Assembly: GCA_020628865.1 (NCBI GenBank)
Contig: JAHDEJ010000015.1
Coordinates: forward strand, 54,509 to 97,659
Source: Acidimicrobiales bacterium
GTDB lineage: Bacteria > Actinomycetota > Acidimicrobiia > Acidimicrobiales > SHLQ01
Direction: 5' to 3'
DNA: 43,151 nt
Below the pieces are notes generated by a model. That model had not been told where the DNA came from. It searched no databases and saw nothing but the letters and a program-made list of their open reading frames with translations. Shown piece after piece: positions 16,470 through 24,848 of the stretch. Each line of letters opens with the position of its first letter. Position 1 is the stretch's first letter. The position numbers and the translations under genes were made by a program.

Positions 16470-16483
16470 ACCAGCGCGCTGGT
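16470..16483. promoter_or_regulatory. 14-bp perfect palindrome upstream of the H-NOX gene
   Basis: ACCAGCGCGCTGGT is fully self-complementary and ends 45 bases before the H-NOX start, within the 94-base intergenic gap that must carry its promoter. A further pair GTGTGAC/GTCACAC (16497-16503, 16519-16525) lies next to it at the upstream gene's stop. The first could be an operator; the second a terminator stem. Confidence 0.4.
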
Positions 16484-16519
16484 TTCCATGGCGATCGTGT
16501 GACAATCGCTCACCGTCGG

Positions 16520-17368
16520 TCACACGCCGTCGCGACGGCGCTCTCGCAACCACTCGACGATCGGTTCGACCCGGCCGAGTGCGTCCTTGTTCGCATGGGA
16601 CACTGCGGATCCCTCTTCGAGGAAGCGGGCCATCGCTGCTGCGACGGTGGGCCGAGCGGCGACTTCGGTCATGGGTGCGACCTGCGTCTTCACGGTGAAG
16701 ACGATCACCCCACTGAAGGCGAGCCGACGGAGCGTCTGCCATTCGGACCGCACAGTGAGCGTGGCCGCACGGTGGGGGTCGTCGAAGGTTGCGTGTGTCA
16801 TCCGATCGGGCTGGAAGAACTCGTCCGAGTCGTGGAAGAACCAGTTGCGGCGCCAGACGATGCGGTTGACGGCGAGTCGGTCGAAGAATCGGTCCACCTT
16901 GTCGGAGAGGATCGTGTCGTAGCCCTCGACGGGTTGATGGATCTCGGCGAGGGTGCCGCCCATCTTCTCGGTGAGGCGCCACTGATTCGGGAAGACCAGG
17001 GATCCGCCGATCAGCCGCCAGGCATCGTCGTCACGCGCCATGAGGATCAGGTCGTCGGGCACGGCCCGGCCGGCGGCATCCAGCAGTTCGATCGCCGACG
17101 TTGCGTCGCGCCGGTCGATCCGGTGCCCGAGGGCCACCTCCATGACACCGACCAGTTCCTCCACCGCGTGATCCCAGCCGTCGTCGAGTTGGACGAGGTC
17201 GTCGTGCTGGTCGAGCAACGCCGCCTTCCGGGCGAGCTCAGCCGGCGTGTGCGCATCGGTGGGCAGCCACTGATCGGGGGCCAACGTGCGCAGACCCATC
17301 CGCAGGTGCGGTGGGCCCGGAGGCATGTCGAGCTGGTCGAGCCAATCGCAGCCGGGGTCAGTCGACAT
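16520..17368 (-). CDS. Haem-dependent oxidative N-demethylase (HODM/DUF3445) family protein
   Basis: About 282 residues. The family features are clear: an early GLRTLAPDQWL, RLIGGSLVFPNQW, EKMGGTLAEIHQPVEGY, RRNWFFHDSDEFF and SEWQTLRRLAFSGVIVFTVKT near the C-terminus. HODM enzymes are haem proteins that oxidatively remove methyl groups from amines such as dimethylamine. The ATG chosen (MSTDPG) overlaps the upstream PLP-enzyme gene by 11 bases; the frame runs further upstream but only as an Arg/Ser-rich antisense-like string. The substrate is unknown. Haem use links it loosely to the nearby H-NOX and HemQ genes. Confidence 0.82.
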   Translation of the reverse strand: MSTDPGCDWLDQLDMPPGPPHLRMGLRTLAPDQWLPTDAHTPAELARKAALLDQHDDLVQLDDGWDHAVEELVGVMEVALGHRIDRRDATSAIELLDAAGRAVPDDLILMARDDDAWRLIGGSLVFPNQWRLTEKMGGTLAEIHQPVEGYDTILSDKVDRFFDRLAVNRIVWRRNWFFHDSDEFFQPDRMTHATFDDPHRAATLTVRSEWQTLRRLAFSGVIVFTVKTQVAPMTEVAARPTVAAAMARFLEEGSAVSHANKDALGRVEPIVEWLRERRRDGV

Positions 17369-18479
17369 TCGCCGTGGCCGCCAACGCGGCGTCGAGGTCA
17401 GCCCAGATGTCATCCACGTGTTCGCAACCGACGCTGAACCGGATGAGCGTGGCCGGCATCGTCTCCTGGCCGGGGATGAGCGCCCGACGTTCCATGGTCG
17501 ACTCGATGCCCCCGAGGCTCGTGGCGTTGTTGATGAGCCGAGCGGTTTCCACGAACGCGCTGGCTCGTTCACCGGAGCCGGTCACGTCGAAGCTCATCAT
17601 GGCCCCGTACCCGTCCATGAAGGAGGCAGCGTGGGCGTGGGTGTCGTGCGACGGCAGGCCCGGGTAGCGAACCCTTGCGATCTGCGGGTGTGCCTCGAGC
17701 CGCTCGGCGAGCACCATGGCGTTGGCCATCGAGCGTTCCATTCGCAGACCGAGCGTGCGCGCACCACGGGTGGCAAGAAAGGCTTCCATGGCGCCGATCG
17801 TTCCGCCGTTGCGAATCCGGCGGTGGTAGAGGTCGTCGAAGAGCTCGTCGTCGGTGACAGTGAGCACGCCGGCGAGCAGATCGCTGTGGCCGGCGATGAA
17901 CTTGGTGGCGGACTGCATGACGATGTCGGCGCCGTACTCGAGCGGGCGCTGCACCACGGGGGTGGCAAACGTGCTGTCCACTGCGACGACGCAGCCGTCG
18001 CGACGAGGAGCCGAACAGATGGCGGGAAGGTCGGCGACGGTCATGAGCGGATTCGCCGGAGACTCGAGCCACAGCAGGTCGCACTCCATCGCCGCGGCCG
18101 TCCAAGCAGCGGTGTCGGCGAGATCGAGGCGCCGCACCGTCCAACGCCCCTGCTCCTCCCCTTCCACGGCCAGGCCGTTGACGGCGTGGTACGGGTCTTC
18201 GGGGATGGCGAGCACGGAGCCGACCGGCAACGCATGGAACACACAGGCCACCGCCGCCATGCCGGAGGAGAACGCCAGCGACCGACCGCCTTCGAGCCCA
18301 CCCATGAGCGACTCGAACGCGTTCTGCGTGGGGGTGCCTTCAGTCCGGGTGTAGTAGCGGTCGCCGGGCAACCGGAAGTTCGAGGCGAGTACCGGCGGGG
18401 TGTTGAGCGGCTCGCCGGACTCGGTCGGACGACCGCTCCAGATGAGCCAGCTCTCGAGATCCATCTCCGAACGTTCCAT
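17358..18479 (-). CDS. PLP-dependent Cys/Met metabolism enzyme (cystathionine gamma-synthase/lyase type)
   Basis: 373 residues, the standard length for the MetB/MetC/MetZ family of fold-type I enzymes. Visible are [21 protein letters not shown] (71-76), VDSTFATP and the PLP lysine Lys193 in [11 protein letters not shown], then [21 protein letters not shown] and [12 protein letters not shown]. It catalyses beta- or gamma-elimination/replacement on a homoserine ester, cystathionine or methionine; sequence alone does not separate these. The start appears leaderless (TAGGGT six bases before the ATG). It overlaps the HODM gene and diverges from the histidine fusion gene. Confidence 0.88.
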   Translation of the reverse strand: MERSEMDLESWLIWSGRPTESGEPLNTPPVLASNFRLPGDRYYTRTEGTPTQNAFESLMGGLEGGRSLAFSSGMAAVACVFHALPVGSVLAIPEDPYHAVNGLAVEGEEQGRWTVRRLDLADTAAWTAAAMECDLLWLESPANPLMTVADLPAICSAPRRDGCVVAVDSTFATPVVQRPLEYGADIVMQSATKFIAGHSDLLAGVLTVTDDELFDDLYHRRIRNGGTIGAMEAFLATRGARTLGLRMERSMANAMVLAERLEAHPQIARVRYPGLPSHDTHAHAASFMDGYGAMMSFDVTGSGERASAFVETARLINNATSLGGIESTMERRALIPGQETMPATLIRFSVGCEHVDDIWADLDAALAATANVD

Positions 18480-18485
18480 TCTCGC

Positions 18486-18491
18486 ACCCTA
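18486..18491 (-). promoter_or_regulatory. -10 hexamer TAGGGT 6 bases before the PLP-enzyme ATG (leaderless promoter)
   Basis: On the minus strand TAGGGT, then GCGAGA, then ATG. This places the transcription start on or next to the start codon. The same TAGGGT-N6-start layout recurs at 25400. Confidence 0.5.
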
Positions 18492-18566
18492 CGGCCCGCC
18501 ACGATCCCTTCGTGAAATTCGGGGCTGCCGGTTGGCGCGCACCGTTCGACCTCCGATGCTGGGTGC

Positions 18567-19811
18567 ATGCTGATTCCTCCAATCGACCTCATGGGTGGCG
18601 AAGCCGTACAACTGATTGGCGGCAAGGAGCATGCGCTGTCCGCCGGAGATCCTCGCCCATTGGCGAAGAAGTTCGGCCGGGTCGGCGAAATCGCCATCGT
18701 CGATCTCGACGCTGCGCTCAGCACCGGTTCCAACGCCGACGTGATCCGGGATCTGCTTCCGCTGGCACCATGCCGGGTGGGTGGAGGCATCCGCAGTGTG
18801 GACGCGGCGATCGAATGGCTCGACGCCGGAGCGAGCAGCGTGGTGCTCGGCACGGCCGCCACGCCCGAGGTCCTGTCCAAGCTCCCCAAGGAGCGCGTGG
18901 TGGTTGCCCTCGACTCGTTCGACGGCGAGGTCGTGACCCACGGCTGGACGAAGGGCACCGGCGCCCGCGTGGAAGACAAGCTCGCGGAGCTGCGAGACCT
19001 CTGCTCCGGGTTCCTGCTCACCTTCGTCGAGCGAGAAGGGCGGATGACGGGCACCGACCCCGAGATTCTGACCCGCTACCTCGCCGCCGCCGGCGACTGT
19101 CGTGTCACCTTCGCTGGCGGCATCTCGTCGGCAGCGGAGATCGGTCGGATCCATGCGCTGGGCGCCGACGCCCAGGTCGGCATGGCGCTGTACAAGAACG
19201 AGTTCACGATTGCCGACGCGGTGGCCGCCACCCTTCGGTCGGATCGAGCCGACGGCCTGTGGCCGACGGTCGTGGCCAACGAGCGCGGTCAGACCCTCGG
19301 GCTCGCCTACTCCAACCTCGAGAGCCTCACCGCCACGTTGGAGACCGGCGACGTGCACTACTGGTCGCGCAGCCGCGGCGAGCTCTGGCAGAAGGGACTG
19401 TCGTCCGGAGCAACCCAGCGACTCCTGTCCGTCGACTCCGACTGCGACGACGACACGCTCCTCTTTCGGGTCGAGCAGAAGGGTCGTGGCTTCTGCCACC
19501 TCGAGCAGACGTCGTGCTTCGGTGACTTCGCCGGCATCGCAGAGCTCGAACGCGTGCTGGCCGACCGCAAGGTCGATGCACCGGAGGGCAGCTACACCCG
19601 ACGCCTGCTCGAAGACCCCAGCCTTCTGGCCGCCAAGATCACCGAGGAAGCGGCGGAGCTGAACGAGGCGACCGACCGCGGGGAGATCGTGCACGAAGCC
19701 GCAGATGTGCTGTTCTTCGTCATGAATCGACTCGCCGCCGAGGGCATCGAACTGCGCGAGGTCGAACAGGAGCTCGACCGTCGGAGCCGTAAGGTGACTC
19801 GAAGGGACTGA
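18567..19811 (+). CDS. HisA-HisI-HisE fusion protein of histidine biosynthesis
   Basis: 414 residues carrying three consecutive-pathway enzymes. HisA-like (beta-alpha)8 barrel (1-225): IPPIDLMGG with Asp7, VVALDSFDG with Asp116, phosphate loops VGGGIRS and FAGGISS. PRA cyclohydrolase HisI (about 228-320): DGLWPTVVANE, SRSRGELWQKG, zinc site around DCDDD (292-296), Cys310 and Cys317. PRA-ATP pyrophosphatase HisE (about 325-414): SYTRRLLEDP, EEAAEL (360-365), EAADVLFF (377-384). The three domains cover PR-ATP to PR-AMP to ProFAR to PRFAR. HisIE fusions are common, but a HisA in front is unusual. No other his gene is nearby. The start has no good ribosome site and may be leaderless. Confidence 0.9.
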   Translation: MLIPPIDLMGGEAVQLIGGKEHALSAGDPRPLAKKFGRVGEIAIVDLDAALSTGSNADVIRDLLPLAPCRVGGGIRSVDAAIEWLDAGASSVVLGTAATPEVLSKLPKERVVVALDSFDGEVVTHGWTKGTGARVEDKLAELRDLCSGFLLTFVEREGRMTGTDPEILTRYLAAAGDCRVTFAGGISSAAEIGRIHALGADAQVGMALYKNEFTIADAVAATLRSDRADGLWPTVVANERGQTLGLAYSNLESLTATLETGDVHYWSRSRGELWQKGLSSGATQRLLSVDSDCDDDTLLFRVEQKGRGFCHLEQTSCFGDFAGIAELERVLADRKVDAPEGSYTRRLLEDPSLLAAKITEEAAELNEATDRGEIVHEAADVLFFVMNRLAAEGIELREVEQELDRRSRKVTRRD

Positions 19812-19827
19812 CCGGGAGGACCGAGCC

Positions 19828-20739
19828 GTGCACCGACCCATCCGATTCGGCATTCAGGGCGGTCCGCTGGACGACCCGGTGGCGCTGGCCGAACTCGCCC
19901 GCCGGATCGAAGCGCTCGGCTACGACGAGTTCTTCACCATGGACCATTTCGGCGGCCAGTCCGTCGACCCCTTCATGCCACTGATGACGGTGGCCGCAGC
20001 AACGACGCGGCTGCGAGTCGGCCCGCTCGTGATCAACAACGAGTTCCATCATCCGGCGTTGCTCGCCCGCACGGCGATCTCGATGGACCAACTGTCGTCC
20101 GGCCGGCTCACCCTTGGCCTGGGTACCGGATATGCCCGGGCCGAACACGACGCCATCGGCCTCGAACTTCGGGACCCGGGCCCGCGGGTCGATCGCTTCG
20201 GCGAGAGCCTCTTCGTTCTCCGCGAGCTGCTCGACGAAGGGGCCTGCCAGATGGTTGGCACCCACCATGTGGTCGATGTGGACGGGCTGCTGCCACCGGT
20301 GCAGGAACATGTCCCGTTCCTCATCGGCGGTCACGGTCGGCGTGTCGTCGAGTTGGCCGGCCGCTTCGCCGACATCTTCCAATTCACCGGCCTCGAACAC
20401 ACCGAGGACGGCACCTTGCAGCCGGCCGGATTCCGGGTGGACCATCTCGATCTCCGTGCGCAGTGGCTCGAGGACGCCGCCGGAAATCGGAATGCGGAGA
20501 TCGAACGCTCGGCGCTGGTCCAGATGTGTGTCGTCGGAGACGACGCTCCGACCGACGCCGAAGTTGCCGACCGCTACCGCTTCGACCCGGCCGACGTGGC
20601 GGACTGCCCCTTCGTGTTGACCGGTTCGATCGAGCAGATCGTGGACAAGATCGGCCGGCTGCGGGAGCGACTCGGAATCTCCCACTGGGTGATCCGAGAG
20701 CCGGAGGCCTTCGCCCCGGTTCTCGACGCGATGGGCTGA
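19828..20739 (+). CDS. LLM-class (luciferase-like) oxidoreductase, probably F420-dependent
   Basis: 303-residue TIM-barrel flavin/F420 protein. IRFGIQGGPLDDPVALAELARRIEALGYDEFF opening, DHF at the cofactor site, and LSSGRLTLGLGTGYARAEHDAIG are typical of the actinobacterial F420-dependent LLM group (TIGR03621-like). F420 is preferred over FMN because of the lineage and the DHF motif; this is inference. It begins with GTG 16 bases after the histidine fusion, with GGGAGG 8 bases upstream, and its stop is 4 bases from the converging anti-sigma gene. The substrate is unknown. Confidence 0.87.
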   Translation: MHRPIRFGIQGGPLDDPVALAELARRIEALGYDEFFTMDHFGGQSVDPFMPLMTVAAATTRLRVGPLVINNEFHHPALLARTAISMDQLSSGRLTLGLGTGYARAEHDAIGLELRDPGPRVDRFGESLFVLRELLDEGACQMVGTHHVVDVDGLLPPVQEHVPFLIGGHGRRVVELAGRFADIFQFTGLEHTEDGTLQPAGFRVDHLDLRAQWLEDAAGNRNAEIERSALVQMCVVGDDAPTDAEVADRYRFDPADVADCPFVLTGSIEQIVDKIGRLRERLGISHWVIREPEAFAPVLDAMG

Positions 20740-20743
20740 TCGG

Positions 20744-21748
20744 TCAGTTCGACCGGACGAGGTTGCTGCGGGCGATGACCTCGCCATCGGCGTTGCGGGC
20801 CACGACCGTCCAGGCGACGTCGCGATCGGGAACGTCGACGCGCTGACGGCGAGCCTCTGGTCTGCGGATCACGGCGATGGGCACCGAATCGTCGCCGCGG
20901 CCGCGGCGCACGACCCACCCGGCGATCTCCGAGGTGTCTCCGGTGACCGTCCATTCGAGGAACGTGCGCCCGAGTGGACCTTCGTTGATCGTGAGCTCGA
21001 TGGTTGGGGGCGCTGCCTCCGCCGGCGCGGTCGTCGCCGGGGCTTCGCTGGTGGTCGACGGCACGGTCGTCGTGGTGGTCGATGTCGTGGTGGTCGGCGC
21101 CTCGGTCGTCGTTGCCGTCGTCGACCGATCCGATGCGACGGTCGTCGGCGTCGTCTCCTCGTCGACGGTCGTCTCGGTGGTACTCGTTCGATCGTCCGCT
21201 GCGTCGGCGGTCGCCGTTGGGGAGACGGTCGTCGTCGTGTCGCGTTCCGCCGTGGTGGTGGTCGTCGTCTCGGCGACGGACGTCGTCGTGGTGCTGGTGG
21301 GCGGCGAGATGTCTGCGGGCAGTTCGACGACCTCGATCACCCCGTTGACCACGATGGCCACGGTGCCCGGGTCGAGGATCAGGCCGCCGACCGTGGCGCT
21401 GCCGTCGGGGCCGACCATGATGCGGGCCCCTTCCGGCAGGGCCTGCCCCGCCGCTCCCGAAGCCAGATCGGGGGCTCCAGGGATCGAGACCGATGTGTCG
21501 TCGGCCGCGGCGAACTCGAGACCCGCCGGCTCGGAGCGAGAAACGAAGAAGGCGAAGCCCGCGAGGATCGCCAATGCCGCGATCACGACGGACGGGCGCA
21601 GAAGCCAGGCCAGCGGCGTGGCGCGCTGGGGAGCGGCCGCCATCGCCCGAAGGTCAGACTCGAGACCATCGGCGAACGCCGGGTCGACCATTGGCGTGTC
21701 GCTGCGGCCGAGTGCGTCGAGGCGTCGCTGCAGGTCGTCGTCGGTCAT
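20744..21748 (-). CDS. Membrane-anchored anti-sigma-like protein with Thr-rich linker and C-terminal Fn3-like domain
   Basis: 334 residues. An acidic cytoplasmic segment (1-48) is followed by one membrane helix (about 51-69), a FecR-like stretch (GARIMVGPDGSATVGGLILD, about 108-127), a long Thr/Ser/Ala linker (about 150-245) and a beta-rich Fn3-like end domain (about 250-334). The gene overlaps the ECF sigma gene by 4 bases. Single-pass proteins encoded in this way are commonly the cognate anti-sigma factor, though no ZAS zinc motif (HxxxCxxC) is seen. The end domain is related to the two repeats of the secreted protein at 22368-23093. The linker is low complexity and suggests glycosylation. 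Confidence 0.75.
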   Translation of the reverse strand: MTDDDLQRRLDALGRSDTPMVDPAFADGLESDLRAMAAAPQRATPLAWLLRPSVVIAALAILAGFAFFVSRSEPAGLEFAAADDTSVSIPGAPDLASGAAGQALPEGARIMVGPDGSATVGGLILDPGTVAIVVNGVIEVVELPADISPPTSTTTTSVAETTTTTTAERDTTTTVSPTATADAADDRTSTTETTVDEETTPTTVASDRSTTATTTEAPTTTTSTTTTTVPSTTSEAPATTAPAEAAPPTIELTINEGPLGRTFLEWTVTGDTSEIAGWVVRRGRGDDSVPIAVIRRPEARRQRVDVPDRDVAWTVVARNADGEVIARSNLVRSN

Positions 21749-22359
21749 TGCTCGGCTCCTTCGAATCGGTCGAGCTCTCGGCGCAGGGCCTTGGTGGCTC
21801 GGGTGAGGATCACGGAGAACGCCGACTTGGACACGCCCATCGCTTCGGCCGCTTCAGCGGTGTCGAGGTGAGCAAGGTGCCGGAGGGTGATCGCCTCCTG
21901 GTAGCGGGGCCGAAGCTGGTTGATCGCCAGCCGCAGCGAGTCGTCGTCGTGCAACGACCCGTCTGCGGCCGGCGCAACACCGGGGGCGAGACGGGACATG
22001 GCGACCTGTCCTCGTTCGCTTCCGGAGCGTCCCTCACGCCGATGGTGATCGACCGTTTTGCGGGCGGCGATGCGGAACAGCCATGGCCCCAGGCCGGCGT
22101 CGGTGGGCCGGTGGTTGGCGATGTTCCGAAAGGCTGCCTCGAAGGTCGCCGAGCAGATGTCCTCGGCCGCCTGCCGATCCCCGGTCCGGCGAAACGCGTA
22201 GGCGTGGACACGCGGCAGGTAGTGCCGGTAGAGCTCGGCGAATGCGTTGGCATCCGTCGCCGCCCGGGCCACGAGTTCACGTTCGTTCGGGTGAGTGGAG
22301 GAGGTACTCACCCGATCAAGCGTGACCCGCAACGCGACGGGAGCGACGGATACCAGCAC
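21745..22359 (-). CDS. ECF-type RNA polymerase sigma factor
   Basis: 204 residues with region 2 (FAELYRHYLPRVHAYAFRRTGDRQAAEDICSATF..., about 40-100, ending WLFRIAARKTVDHHRR) and region 4 (LRLAINQLRPRYQEAITLRH... MGVSKSAFSVILTRATKALRREL, about 142-197). It directs RNA polymerase to a small regulon, often including its own operon. The GTG used has GAGGTGA just upstream; a second GTG at residue 17 is an alternative. It lies between a secreted protein gene (8 bases upstream) and the overlapping anti-sigma-like gene, so all three are likely co-transcribed. The inducing signal is unknown. Confidence 0.92.
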   Translation of the reverse strand: MLVSVAPVALRVTLDRVSTSSTHPNERELVARAATDANAFAELYRHYLPRVHAYAFRRTGDRQAAEDICSATFEAAFRNIANHRPTDAGLGPWLFRIAARKTVDHHRREGRSGSERGQVAMSRLAPGVAPAADGSLHDDDSLRLAINQLRPRYQEAITLRHLAHLDTAEAAEAMGVSKSAFSVILTRATKALRRELDRFEGAEQ

Positions 22360-22367
22360 GCGTCACC

Positions 22368-23093
22368 TCAGGCGGCGTCGACGGTTTCGGCGACCGGGAA
22401 GCGGACCCGGCGAACCTTCGAACGGGCGACGAGCTCGTCGGCATCGTTCTTGCCGAGGACGGCGTACTTCACGAGCACGGTGTCGTCACCGAGCTGGTCG
22501 TCGAGGGCGGCGAGCTCGTCGGGGCCGAACGTGCCGACCAATTCACGGCTGTCGCGGTTCACGATTCGCCACAGTTCGTAGGAGGTTGCTTCGTCGGAGC
22601 TGGTCCACTCGCAGGATGCGGTCGGCGAGTCGAGGTCGACGGCGACACAGCTCAGGCGCAGGAAGTCGAACTGCGGGTTCGGCACGTTCGCACGCGAGAT
22701 CCGGCTCTTGGCAACGCGGTTGCCGTCCTCGTCGAGGGCGACGACGCGGAAGCGGTAGCGGACGCCGGGTTCGCCGGTCGTGTCGAAGTGGCGGCGAGCC
22801 TCGAGATCTTCGGTCTCGTGGATGGTGGTCCAGCCGTCGCCGCCGTCACGGAGCAGGGCAACCGATACTGCGGCGTCGGAGGTCGGGACGGACCAGCGGC
22901 AGTAGACGCCGGGTGTGCCGTCGGCGGCGAGTCGGCCGCGGCACCGGAGCCGGAGTTTCTCGAGGTCGTTCTCGGCGACCACTTCCGGTTCGGCCTCGAC
23001 GGCGTCCTGAGCAGCGACAGGCGTCAGGCTGCCCACGAGCATCGCGAGGGTCGTCGTCAGGATGACGAGCAGTCGGGTGAAGGTTCGAAACAT
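22368..23093 (-). CDS. Secreted two-domain protein sharing its repeat with the anti-sigma partner
   Basis: 241 residues from the ATG with GAGAGGA upstream (the frame is open 13 codons further). A Sec signal peptide ends near VAAQD. Two beta-rich Fn3-like repeats follow, each with a Cys pair in the same place (LRLRC...YCRW and LRLSC...SCEW) and each ending in a D-G/D-A-x-x-x-AR/KS-x-x-x-R pattern. The same ending (DGEVIARSNLVR) closes the extracytoplasmic domain of the anti-sigma-like protein. I recognise no named family. It may be the ligand or sensor that engages the anti-sigma protein, or a cell-surface regulon member. Confidence 0.7.
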   Translation of the reverse strand: MFRTFTRLLVILTTTLAMLVGSLTPVAAQDAVEAEPEVVAENDLEKLRLRCRGRLAADGTPGVYCRWSVPTSDAAVSVALLRDGGDGWTTIHETEDLEARRHFDTTGEPGVRYRFRVVALDEDGNRVAKSRISRANVPNPQFDFLRLSCVAVDLDSPTASCEWTSSDEATSYELWRIVNRDSRELVGTFGPDELAALDDQLGDDTVLVKYAVLGKNDADELVARSKVRRVRFPVAETVDAA

Positions 23094-23196
23094 GGTGTTC
23101 CTCTCGGTGGTTGGTGCTGCCTTTCGGGGCACATCTCACCGGTTGGATCGCTGGGCTTCGTTCGATCTTTCAGTTGTGATGCAGGAATCTGCGAAA

Positions 23197-23212
23197 TGGG
23201 CCGAATGGCCCA
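23197..23212 (-). terminator. Hairpin after the GH13 gene
   Basis: TGGGCC (23197-23202) and GGCCCA (23207-23212) pair around a 4-base loop, four bases beyond the GH13 stop. On the transcribed strand the stem is followed by TTTC, a short T-tract. The rest of 23094-23216 should hold the promoter of the secreted-protein operon. Confidence 0.5.
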
Positions 23213-23216
23213 CGGG

Positions 23217-24848
23217 TCAGCCGGCGAGCCAGACCGCAGCGTCGCTGGGCAACATCCCGCCTTCGAGCGGTATCGAGGACAGCAGGAGCCGGCCCTCGGG
23301 CAGTTCGATCGGCTCGGAGCCCATGTTGACGATCACGGTGACGTCGTCGCCCCGGGTAAAGGCGAGGACGTCGGCGCCGAGGTCGAGCATCGCCAGACGG
23401 CGGTCGGCGGCGAACCGCCCCTTCCGGAGCGCGATTGCTGCCTGATAGAGCGACAGCATCGAGTCCGGGTCGCCGGCCTGCGCGGCGGCGGAGTTCGGGC
23501 CGAACGTGTCCGGCTGCGGGAGCCAGGGTGCGGTCGTTCCGAACCCGAACGACGGACCGTCGGTCTCCCAGGGGATCGGCACTCGGCAGCCGTCACGGCC
23601 GCGTTCGGTGTGGCCGGACCGCTCCCACGTCGGGTCGTCGAGCACCTCGTCGGGAAGTTCCCACACCTCATGCAGTCCGAGCTCTTCGCCCTGGTAGACG
23701 TAGGTCGATCCGGGCAGGGCGAGCGTGATGAGCGCGGCCGCTCGGGCCCGGCGGGAACCGAGCGCTTCGTCGAGCGCATCGTGGGGCCCGTCGGTCACCC
23801 ACTTTCGCCACTTGACGTCGAGCGGGAGCCCGTAGCGGGTGGCGTGGCGGACCACGTCGTGGTTCGAGAGCACCCAGGTCGAGGTTGCGCCGACCGCCTC
23901 GGCGGCGTCGAGCGAGCGGCTAATGATCCGCCGGAACGAGTCCGCCGTCCACTTGGCCTCGAGGAGGTCGAAGTTGAAGGACTGGTGGTACTCGTCCTCG
24001 CGCAGGTACAGGGGAAGGCGTTCGGCGTGGACCCACGCCTCGGCCACCATCATGCGGTTCTCGTATTCGTTGAGGACGGCCCGCCAGGCGCGGTTGATCT
24101 CGTGCACGCCGTCGCGGTCCCAGTGCGGGTGGTCGATCGGGTGCTCGGATTCGAGCAGTTCGGTCTTCGAGTCAATGTCCGGGAAGGTGAGGTCCTTGAT
24201 CATGCCGTGGGCGACGTCGACGCGGAAGCCGTCGATGCCCCGGTCCAGCCAGAAGCGGAAGATGCTCTCGAACTCGGCCCGCACCTCCGGGTGCTCCCAG
24301 TTGAGGTCCGGCTGGGACGTGTCGAAGATGTGCAGGTACCACTCGCCGTCGGGCAGGCGTTCCCATGCCGGGCCGCCGAACACGGCTTCCCAATTGCTCG
24401 GCGGTTCTGCTCCGTCCGGCCCCTTGCCGGGCCGGATCACGTAGCGGTCGCGGGCCGGTGAGCCAGGAGGTGCAGCGATGGCTTCCTGGAACCAGACGTG
24501 GTCGGACGAGGTGTGGTTCGGGACGAGGTCGGCGATGACACGAATGCCCCGCTCGTGTGCCTCGGCGATGAACTGCTCGGCTTCTTCGACGGATCCGAAG
24601 CGCGGGTCGATGTTGCGATAGTCGGCCACGTCGTAGCCGCCGTCCTTCAGCGGAGACACGTACCACGGGTTGATCCAGACGGCGTCGACACCAAGCGAAG
24701 CCAGATGATCGAGCCGGGAGCGAAGGCCGGCCAGATCGCCCTGGCCGTCGCCGTTTCCATCTGCGAAGGACCGGATGTAGACCTGATACACCACGCCGTG
24801 TTGCCACCACTCGGTCATCTGCTCGGTGATGGCTGGTGTCGTCGACAT
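23217..24848 (-). CDS. GH13 alpha-glucosidase (oligo-1,6-glucosidase/maltase type)
   Basis: 543 residues, cytoplasmic (no signal), the usual length for GH13 subfamily 17/23/30-like alpha-glucosidases. WWQHGVVYQVYIRSFADGNGDGQGDL is the classical start. Catalytic residues: nucleophile Asp211 in GFRVDVAHG, acid/base Glu270 in MVAEAW, and Asp331 in LSNHDVVR. Conserved region I is IADLVPNHT. It hydrolyses terminal alpha-glucosides such as maltose, trehalose-like or sucrose-derived sugars; Val after the nucleophile Asp and the region II residues do not settle linkage. GGAGA precedes the ATG. No sugar transporter is adjacent. Confidence 0.93.
   Translation of the reverse strand: MSTTPAITEQMTEWWQHGVVYQVYIRSFADGNGDGQGDLAGLRSRLDHLASLGVDAVWINPWYVSPLKDGGYDVADYRNIDPRFGSVEEAEQFIAEAHERGIRVIADLVPNHTSSDHVWFQEAIAAPPGSPARDRYVIRPGKGPDGAEPPSNWEAVFGGPAWERLPDGEWYLHIFDTSQPDLNWEHPEVRAEFESIFRFWLDRGIDGFRVDVAHGMIKDLTFPDIDSKTELLESEHPIDHPHWDRDGVHEINRAWRAVLNEYENRMMVAEAWVHAERLPLYLREDEYHQSFNFDLLEAKWTADSFRRIISRSLDAAEAVGATSTWVLSNHDVVRHATRYGLPLDVKWRKWVTDGPHDALDEALGSRRARAAALITLALPGSTYVYQGEELGLHEVWELPDEVLDDPTWERSGHTERGRDGCRVPIPWETDGPSFGFGTTAPWLPQPDTFGPNSAAAQAGDPDSMLSLYQAAIALRKGRFAADRRLAMLDLGADVLAFTRGDDVTVIVNMGSEPIELPEGRLLLSSIPLEGGMLPSDAAVWLAG

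Noticed and set aside
18489-19853. 454-codon minus-strand frame opposite the histidine fusion
   Set aside because: Antisense shadow; the sense strand carries intact HisA, HisI and HisE motifs.
20877-21806. Val/Ser-rich plus-strand frame resembling a surface protein
   Set aside because: Mirror of the Thr-rich linker codons of the anti-sigma-like gene; no signal peptide and no start context.
22788-24461. 557-codon plus-strand frame opposite the GH13 and secreted-protein genes
   Set aside because: Spans two real minus-strand genes and their intergenic region; no recognisable protein.
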